A stretch of 64,000 nucleotides of DNA from Neurospora tetraspora (Eukaryota > Ascomycota > Sordariomycetes > Sordariales > Sordariaceae): contig NW_026944383.1 in assembly GCF_033439725.1 (NCBI RefSeq), forward strand, positions 2,728,001 to 2,792,000. The letters are read 5' to 3'. The number at the start of each line of letters is the position of its first letter. Within the stretch, counting starts at the first letter, position 1. Under the pieces are notes generated by a model, which saw nothing but the letters and a program-made list of their open reading frames with translations, did not search any database and was not told the DNA's origin. Positions 57,203 to 64,000 of the stretch are shown one piece after another. The position numbers and the translations under genes were made by a program.

Positions 57203-58537
57203 TTACCAGCTCTTGTTCATGCGAACGCGCTTGGTAATTTGGTTCGCGGGCTTCTTGACCACGAGCCAGAACATGATGGAGGTGGCAGCAGCGAGACCGT
57301 ACCTAAGTATGTGTTAGTCGGGCACCGATGTGGTGGTAATCCCGCAGGGTACGTCAAGGAGGACAACGGAGGAGTCAAGTATCGTTTGAGACATACCATG
57401 TAAAGATGTACTGCGCATGGTTGTTGCGAAGGTTGACCTCGGCGACTCTACCGATGGGAATACCACGAGCCTCGTAGTCGTAGTAAGTGATGATATCGGG
57501 GACTGCGTACAACATACGTTAGTATCATACCCAGCTAGAATAGCCATTATACCAGTATAGGGGCAGGACAGCCATGTCCATGACTGGCAAAGGGCCCAAG
57601 ACGCAAAAACAAAACAGAGATACCCACCAAGAGTCTGCTCAATCCACACCGGCTGACTGCCAGTCAACTCGGCCATCTGCTTCACATCCGGGAAATAAAA
57701 CTCGCCAATATCCGGCCTATTATCCGGCGTAAACATGTTCTTCTTCCACGGCTCTCTCAGCATGCCCTCCACACGGACCTTTTCGCCCTGCTTGACGGAA
57801 TCCGGCCTGCTCCTCTGGTCCGCAAACTTCTTGCTTACCCACCCCCTGTTGACCAGCACCTTGGTGCTCGGATCATCGCCCCTCTCAAGCGGGGTGACGA
57901 CCATATACCCTTGCTCGCCGTCGCGCATGCGCGGGCCGATCAACATCTCTTGGTCGTGTCGGTAGACGCCCTCGGCGTAGACGCGGCGGAAGTCGAAGTC
58001 GGCGATGGCGTCTGGGTCGACGCGGGGCGGGAGAGGCAAAGGGGGCCGGATGATGCGGTCTTCGGATTTGGCGATTAGGTCCGTCTTCCATTTTAGTCGG
58101 TAGACTTGCCAGGTGCCGAGGAAGAGGGCGGTGATGGGGATGATGGCTGTGAGGAGGAGGTAATTGGGTTAGTATTCGGTGTTGAGAGGAAATGTGTAAA
58201 GCGAAGAAGGGCAAGGTCCGGACGTACCCAGAATAATCAACCCCTTGCCATGTCTCTTGCCAGTCCGGACGAGCTCGGGAGGGTTATCGAGGATGGAAGT
58301 AAAGTTCGGGTCATCGCCGGGTTGTTGAGTCTGTCGGCGCCTGGACGAGGTGGTGAATTGGCGGCGGGGAGTAGTAGCCTTGCTGCTGAGTCTAGCTGTC
58401 GTGAATCGCGGCGCAGCTGCTGCTTGAGCTGTTGCTGTTTGTCTTGAGATGATGATCTGAGCTTGAGCTGCCCTCTTTCCTAAGCTCTGCTGCGACGTGC
58501 GCAGGAGGCACTGGAATATGCTCCCGCTGGCCGCCAT
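57203..58537 (-). CDS. shy1: SURF1/Shy1, cytochrome c oxidase assembly protein
   Basis: Four exons (58537-58228, 58146-57628, 57502-57397, 57302-57203; donors GTACGT, GTGGGT, GTATGT) encode 344 residues. The first 70 residues form a mitochondrial presequence (Arg/Ala/Thr-rich). Transmembrane segment 1 leads into the family signature LGTWQVYRLKWK (about 111-122). The intermembrane-space domain contains FRRVYAEGVYRHDQEMLIGPR, GYMVVTPLER, VLVNRGWVSKK and GEFYFPDVKQMA. After NNHAQYIFTWYGLA the second membrane span (ATSIMFWLVVK) ends the chain. SURF1 helps insert haem a into Cox1 in the inner membrane. Together with pet191 and coq4 this gives three respiratory-chain factors in the window. Confidence 0.95.
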
Positions 58538-59468
58538 TGTCCGTTCGTTCGTCGGTCGGTGGGTTGATCGGCCGTGGAGTAAGGTATGTGGTGGTCGGGT
58601 GGTTGGGACGAAGGGACGAAGGAGGCTGCTGCTGCTAACAACAACAAGCAACCAGCATGTGACGAAACAGAAGCTGGGGAAAGATGCGGACGAACTTCGT
58701 CATTTGCCGGGGCGGACTCGACACACGGGAAAGTTCTCGGTGGAGCTGCTGTTTTGCTCCGATTCAAGTTCTGGGCGATGCCCCGCTGTGGGTGTGGGGC
58801 GTTTCCATCCGAACGGCCAGGGCCGCTGCAGTTCCCGAGTGCCCCACCAATGCTTGGCACCAGGGGTCGTGTAAGTGGTTGCTAAGTGGGGGTCATTTTG
58901 AAGACTACAAACACCTTGATGGTCCATGGATGTGTTATTCAACCAGCTGTGTGTAACTAGGGAATGCCGGTGCTATTCAATGTCACTGTTTGTTGTGTAG
59001 TTCATACGCCCTTGACTCTATACTGTTGATTAGGCACTCCTCCTGATTGTGCAGTGAAGCACCTGAATGCAGCTTCAAAGTGAGGCAGCCAGGTCCGGTC
59101 CGGAAAAGAAATAAATTCTTCCAGGTGGCTCTTCACGGGCATAGGGCAGGCCCCATTTCAGGGCTTCATAACTCGATGGTGCATTAAGGTCAAGACTTCT
59201 TTTTTCTAAACCACCTGAAAAGGAAACCACATCAGAACTCTGGAGGAAGAGCGCTTTCCGTCTTCTTTTTCTCCAGAACAGCAAACCCACCATCTGTCAA
59301 GACTTGGCTGCCCTCCTTGCATATCTTCGCATCAAAAACAACACCAAACATCCTCAAACTTAACCTGTCCTCCTTTGCCCATCTTAGCATCAAGAACAAG
59401 ATCTAACATCCAATACTATATACCAACACCATTACAGAAGAGCTGCTCCAACCCAAACAAGACTCAAC
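58538..59468. promoter_or_regulatory. Intergenic region between shy1 and the hypothetical gene
   Basis: No gene is visible. It contains the promoter of shy1 on the left and a long CA-rich leader (59340-59468) before the plus-strand hypothetical gene. Confidence 0.4.
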
Positions 59469-60008
59469 ATGTCTTCACCAGCCAGCCTCACCGGCACACT
59501 AGCGAGCAACGCCTCCTCCGCGCCCGATCGTCAAGAGACATATGCCGTCAACCTTCCAGTGCCCGTCACGGCCACGGCCCCAAAAGCAACGACCAAAACT
59601 GCGTATCTCCCACCAGCTTCAGCAGCAACATCAAAGCCAAAATACGCACAACCTCCCTCTCCCTCTTCTGCCAACGCGACCAACATGCCCACCTCCAACA
59701 CCCCCAACCCCAACCTCCTCGGTCCAACACGCACAGCCACCGTTAACTTCAGGCGCCTCTCCCATCTCGAAATGGGCGACACCAACAGTGTCGACATCAA
59801 CAACATCGTCTCACCCCACAACCACCCAATCAAAGAATTCTTCTCCGTTTCCGTCCACACCTCCGACCAGCCAGAAGAGGAACGGGAACGGGAACTCGGG
59901 TGGAGGGATGCATATGAAGTGATGATAAAAGCTCCCTTGAGGAGTCTTGCGCAGTTGGCGAGACGGATGAGGAGGGTTAGGGCTGAGAGGGAGGAGGCAA
60001 TGGTATAA
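59469..60008 (+). CDS. Hypothetical protein, disordered with a conserved-looking core
   Basis: A single 179-codon frame starting MSSPASLTGTLASNASSAP. The first 90 residues are Ser/Ala/Thr/Pro-rich and probably disordered. Then comes a more structured stretch, TATVNFRRLSHLEMGDTNSV, followed by SPHNHPIKEFFSVSVHTSDQ and a basic amphipathic tail (APLRSLAQLARRMRRVRAER). I do not recognise a family. The start has AACATG with A at -3, and codon use (C-ending in the first two thirds) resembles neighbouring genes, which supports a real gene. The basic end could bind nucleic acid or a membrane surface, but nothing shows that directly. Confidence 0.6.
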   Translation: MSSPASLTGTLASNASSAPDRQETYAVNLPVPVTATAPKATTKTAYLPPASAATSKPKYAQPPSPSSANATNMPTSNTPNPNLLGPTRTATVNFRRLSHLEMGDTNSVDINNIVSPHNHPIKEFFSVSVHTSDQPEEERERELGWRDAYEVMIKAPLRSLAQLARRMRRVRAEREEAMV

Positions 60009-60594
60009 GAGAACAGAAGATCACATCACATCGACTAGAGAGGCTGGCGATTGATCAACCACTCGACCGGCACCAACCGACCGACCGATTTGACATCAGC
60101 GAAGAATAGGATATGGGTTTTTTCGTTTATCATGCCTGCGAGGGCGGATAGTTTTACATCATATAGAGGAGGCGGTTTGGACAAAGCGAAGGAATAATCA
60201 CCTGTCCAGCAACACACTTCGTGGACGTGGTTGTGTTGCTTAGATAGATATAGGCCGGCTCAGCGAAAATGATTACTCTTATCAACACAAATAATAATAA
60301 TAACAACATAATATTCTCATCCATCAGCCCGAGGCGAACTAGCAGTGGTCGACGCAGGTTTTGTAGTAGTTAATGCTTACTTGATTCAAATATAACAAAT
60401 TGAAATGGAATTTTGCCAAGAGAGCGTACCTAAACAGCTAACTAATCTCCGAATCTGGGTGCTTGACAATCTGGTATAGTAGCTCTGCTATCCCTTCAAC
60501 TTCCATTGCCCTCGCTAACCTGAGCTTCCACCATATCCTACATTGCAATGTTCCCAACTTATCAGCGGGCATACAGACCACTCAGGGTCAATCC

Positions 60595-62295
60595 TCACTT
60601 CTTGACCTCGCCCTCCTCAGCAACCTTGGCATCCTCATAAGCCGGGGGCGCCTCGACCTCAGCCTCAGGCTCCTGTGCATTCAACAAACCAGCCTTTTCC
60701 TCAACAGGAGCCTCAGCTTCGTCCTTGCCGTGGTGATGATGACGATGAGCACGCTTGCAACCGGCACCACCGTTGCGACGGCACTTGTGACCGCTGGAAC
60801 CATGACGACGGTAGAAGAAGCGGTAGAGAGCGACGATGAGGGTTCCGAAAGCCATGCCGATGCTGTTTCATGCGTTAGCATTTACTGATGTCAACAAGAG
60901 GGAGGGGGAAACGGGTAAGGAAATAAAAACGTACAAGCTAACAGAAACACCAGCAACAATACCAATCAACACCGGCAACAGCACATGGGCAGTGATGCTC
61001 TTAAGCAACTGGCCCCAGCTGTGCTCATAGCGGTGCATGCCACCGTGGTGGTGACCGTGACCGTTCCAACCGTGATGCTCCTCAGACGCCTCCTGCTCGG
61101 GCACCTCATCGAGTAGGTCCTTGATCTTCTTTTCTTCCTCGACCTCCTCAACGGGAGAGGCGACAATCTCCCAAGTACCGTCCTCGGACTCGGTGATATC
61201 GATACGTTCAATATCAATCTCCACCACTGGCATCTCCCGCTGGTCACCCTCCTGAGTAGCCTCTTCAACAGGCTTGTTGTCATCGGCCTGACCCATACCA
61301 TGACCATGACCACCATGACAACCCCCCATATGCTTCCCCCAGGTCTCCTTCCCACTCTTAACCTTCTCCCTGAACCCCTCCAACAGGCGACACAAGAAGT
61401 TATCACACTCATCCTCCTTTTGGTCGGGAACAACACCCATAAACGGCACCGGAATCCCGTTATCCTCGTTGGAAGCAGCAGTCTCGATATTCCCAATCAT
61501 CAACTTCTGCGTGACCGAATCCCTCAGAAGCTTGATTTCCACGCTAGGAATTCCCGAGACGAAGGCGTTGCCGACTTCGAGGATCTGTAGGTTTAAGTCG
61601 ATGATTTCTTGAGTAACGGCAGCAGTAGACTGCTCGGCGGGGTCGGAAGAAACCTGGGGCAGAGAAGTGCGAAGCCCGAAACCGAGGTTTTGCGGGAGGG
61701 TTTTGGGGTGGCGGTTGCGGTGCTTTCTGTTCTTATGCTTCCGGTTCTTGTGCTTGCGCTTGTCGTCGTCATGCTCGTGGTCGGAATCGTGCTTGTGGTC
61801 ACTTTTCTCCTCCTCCTCCTTATGCTCCATATCCTCGACCTTGCCAGTGCGCACATGTTCAGGACCACCCGCCTCCAAAGCCTGTCCAGCCCATAACTCC
61901 CCCCTCAAAGGATCAGCATTAGGAAACAGTTCAAACCCGTTAACAAGCAACCTATCCCCTCCCGCCGTTCCAGCAGTATGATCAATCTTGAAGTCCAGCT
62001 CCAAGTGGTTCGGTTTGTCGGTCAAAACCTTGGGGTGGTGGCTGTTGTGGTGACGGTCCTTGACGAGGACGGGGCAGCCGGGACAGGCGAGCTCGATGAG
62101 TTGGTGTTGAGAGGCGGAGGCGGTGATGGGGTCGAGGCCGTTGGCAGAGGGAGGGTTGTTGATGTCAGAAGCGACTTCTTGCGCAAAGGCGATGTCGGTG
62201 TCGGAGAGCTCGGGAGGGATGAGGAAGGCGGCGCCGCGGGCGGAGAGGAGGGTGGCCGAGAGGGCGGCGGCGGTGGTGAGGTGTTTGGGTATCAT
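60595..62295 (-). CDS. DUF7728-type secreted/membrane protein with His-rich regions
   Basis: Two exons, 62295-60935 and 60862-60595 (GTACGT...ACAG, phase 2), encode 542 residues. A signal peptide (MIPKHLTTAAALSATLLSARGAA) is followed by a lumenal or extracellular part with FLIPPELSDTD and the Cys pair ACPGCPVLV near residue 70. The middle contains charged His/Lys/Asp repeats (DHKHDSDHEHDDDK, KHKNRKHKNRKHRNRH) and a CxxGHGHG block (GGCHGGHGHGMG). Another His cluster (HHGWNGHGHHHGGMH) comes just before one transmembrane span at about 440-470. The cytoplasmic tail has RRHGSSGHKCRR, HRHHHHGKDE and a PPAY motif (EAPPAYEDAK) that could bind WW/Nedd4-type ligases. This matches fungal DUF7728 proteins of unknown function; metal binding is suggested only by the His content. 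Confidence 0.8.
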
Positions 62296-64000
62296 CGTTG
62301 TGGTGGTGATGATGATGGTTGAAGATACGTATCGGTTGTTGAATGGTAGAAGTTCGAAATGGTATTAGGTGGGTAGGTGGTGGTTCAGGTGTAAGTCCCG
62401 AATAAGGGGGAAATGGGTGGTGTAAGTGCTGCTAGCTGGGCACTAACATGAGCGGGTCAATGACGCACGATCGATTGCTCGGCGAGCTAAACAGCAGTTC
62501 GTTGATAAAAAGGGTTTGAAAAAAGATGGGGGACAAAAACACGGCAAGATGGTGAAAAAGAGATGAAACTAAATGAACAGTTTTCAGCTTTCAACCCAGA
62601 ACTATGGTTTGACACAGATGACGGGAGAATGAAGTCCAGTGAACCAAACGCTTCATCATGTTTCGCCTCAGCGGCCTGTTAGTGTACTAATAGCCAATCG
62701 ATAAAGAACCAACCAAGCCAGCGCCCGGGCCATCCGGACAAAGGAGCGGAGCCAATTACGCGTCACAGGAGACCTTCAAGTGGGACTATCCTCAGCGGTC
62801 TGGTTCGCCCATGACAGAATTGATGAGACCTGTGGCCGTGCTCTTGACAGGCGAATGGGGTCCCATGTAATTTGTCATGGACGGGGGGAGTCTTAAACGC
62901 TGAAGCACAAAGTGAAATGCCGTGAAATGAAGGCATACGTAAGCGTCAGGTGATCGTCGGCGGCATAGCCACGCTCGTTCGTGGTATGATTATTGTACGT
63001 TTGAACTTGTCTCCAATCGCTTTTTCGCGATGTTCCGTATGATCGCCATAGCAGCGAGACGCAGTACGTACTCAGACGTTTCAGTGTCACGAGCCTGTAA
63101 TCATCACGTTTCAATATGCTGGACATGCAGCCGTGCTGCCATAGAACGACCCAAGGGCTCCACCAAACCTGCAGCAAAAAGACTCCATCTCCCTCCAAGC
63201 TACAGTGTATCATGCCTTCCCAATTCGGACGTTATTCGCAAGATGATTGGACAGTTGACAGAAACCAACTTTATGGTTTAACCGCTATCAGCTTTTTGTC
63301 GTCCTCTCGTCTAGTACTCCTACAACTGTTTACTTTATCTAAACCTTCCCCCTCACTATACTGCCATGTTGAAATCCAAACAGAAACTGAAAAAAAAAGA
63401 AAAGCCATTCCATTCATAGTGTATCGGTGTCGGTGTCGGCGTATTTATAACCCAAAGTATCCCCAGTCCCGGTCCCGGTCCAGGTCCCGCTCGCGCCAGT
63501 GACCATGCCATGCAATCCATCCATCCATCCACCCATCCATAATACATACCTAGACCAAAGCAAGAAAGAAAAGATGTGTAACATATGTGTGTAGATAATA
63601 CATGGTGGAAGAAAGAAATTAAAATGCGTTGACAAAAGAAAAGGGAAGAAGAAGAAGAACGGGTTTTTTTGCCCCGTCAAGTTCCAGCATACCAAGAAGA
63701 AAAAAACCAAATATTCAAACGTTTTTTTTGCTCCGGTGAGCCGGAGTCCGAAAGTCGAAGTTCAGAAAAAGTAGATATGCCTCGAATACGTTTGTGAGTG
63801 ATGCAAAACTCCCATATCTTTTTCGACACCAGTTCGTTCGTTGACTGCGTTACCCAATACTCATCGTCACCTTCCCACATGGTCTCATTGCAAATAAAAC
63901 CATGCCAAGACACTCCCCTCTGCTCGTCGTAACCTCGTTGGATGCGACTCACCCCCAACCAATCCCTCACCAACATCAACCCTAAACCCAACAAAATCAA
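62296..64000. other. Gene-free right end of the window
   Basis: The left part is the promoter of the DUF7728 gene. The remainder shows no convincing gene. From 63677 to the right edge the minus strand stays open, but the translation has no recognisable feature and ends in a run encoded by simple sequence, so it may be an untranslated region of a gene lying beyond 64000. Confidence 0.4.

Noticed and set aside
63677-64000. Open minus-strand frame at the right edge as a partial gene
   Set aside because: No recognisable motif or splice-supported structure could be seen; it may be untranslated sequence, so no CDS is called.

Overview
This window is nuclear DNA of a filamentous ascomycete, most likely a Sordariomycete of the Sordariales (Neurospora/Sordaria type). 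The genes have short GT-AG introns of roughly 45-175 bases, A at -3 before many starts, and typical fungal families (CFEM, DUF7704, DUF7728, fungal ankyrin proteins). CCCTAA/TTAGGG-type motifs occur between genes, and one small repeat element carries CpA-to-TpA biased changes of the kind left by repeat-induced point mutation (RIP). No rRNA, tRNA or CRISPR was found. Splice sites were placed by eye from reading frame, GT-AG ends and family knowledge.

Layout. 1-1618: microsatellite and a 447-bp inverted-repeat element (MITE-like). 1619-3776 (-): GPI-anchored CFEM wall protein, followed by a gene-poor 5.4 kb stretch with a 31-base G run. 9235-11165 (-): Cys-rich hypothetical gene interrupted by an in-frame TAG. 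12361-14310 (-): Vms1. 15376-16043 (+): DUF7704 membrane protein. 16471-18032 (-): SET methyltransferase. 18697-19806 (+): COQ4. 20111-20821 (-): PDCD5. 21380-23191 (-): mitochondrial ketopantoate-reductase-like protein without an obvious AUG. 23783-24392 (+): exosome cofactor Lrp1/C1D. 25390-25952 (+): Mix17/CHCHD2. 26442-28378 (-): UBX protein. 30351-31619 (-): CPSF6-like RRM protein. 32821-33866: miniature LTR (TRIM-like) element with perfect target duplication. 34308-36528 (-): DCAF11-like WD40 protein. 37323-39119 (-): Ppn2-like polyphosphatase. 40090-40560 (-): Pet191. 41657-44074 (+): sterol esterase/lipase. 44075-46708: repeat-rich, gene-free. 46709-48214 (+): frameshifted ankyrin pseudogene. 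48619-49874 (+): Nop6-like nucleolar protein. 51611-52674 (-): Rac GTPase. About 53.2-53.5 kb: second inverted-repeat element. 55247-57137 (+): CENP-T. 57203-58537 (-): SURF1/Shy1. 59469-60008 (+): hypothetical. 60595-62295 (-): DUF7728 membrane protein. The last 1.7 kb shows no gene.

The genes are unlinked housekeeping functions rather than an operon or biosynthetic cluster. There is a loose mitochondrial theme: COQ4 (ubiquinone), Pet191 and SURF1 (cytochrome oxidase assembly), Mix17 (intermembrane space), Vms1 (mitochondria-associated ribosome quality control) and the ketopantoate-reductase-like protein. RNA and ribosome functions are also present (Lrp1, Nop6, CPSF6-like). The clearest unusual observations are the TAG inside the otherwise open Cys-rich gene, the missing AUG of the reductase-like gene, the complete miniature LTR element with a transition-biased LTR pair, two MITE-like inverted repeats, and an ankyrin gene decaying by indels rather than by RIP.
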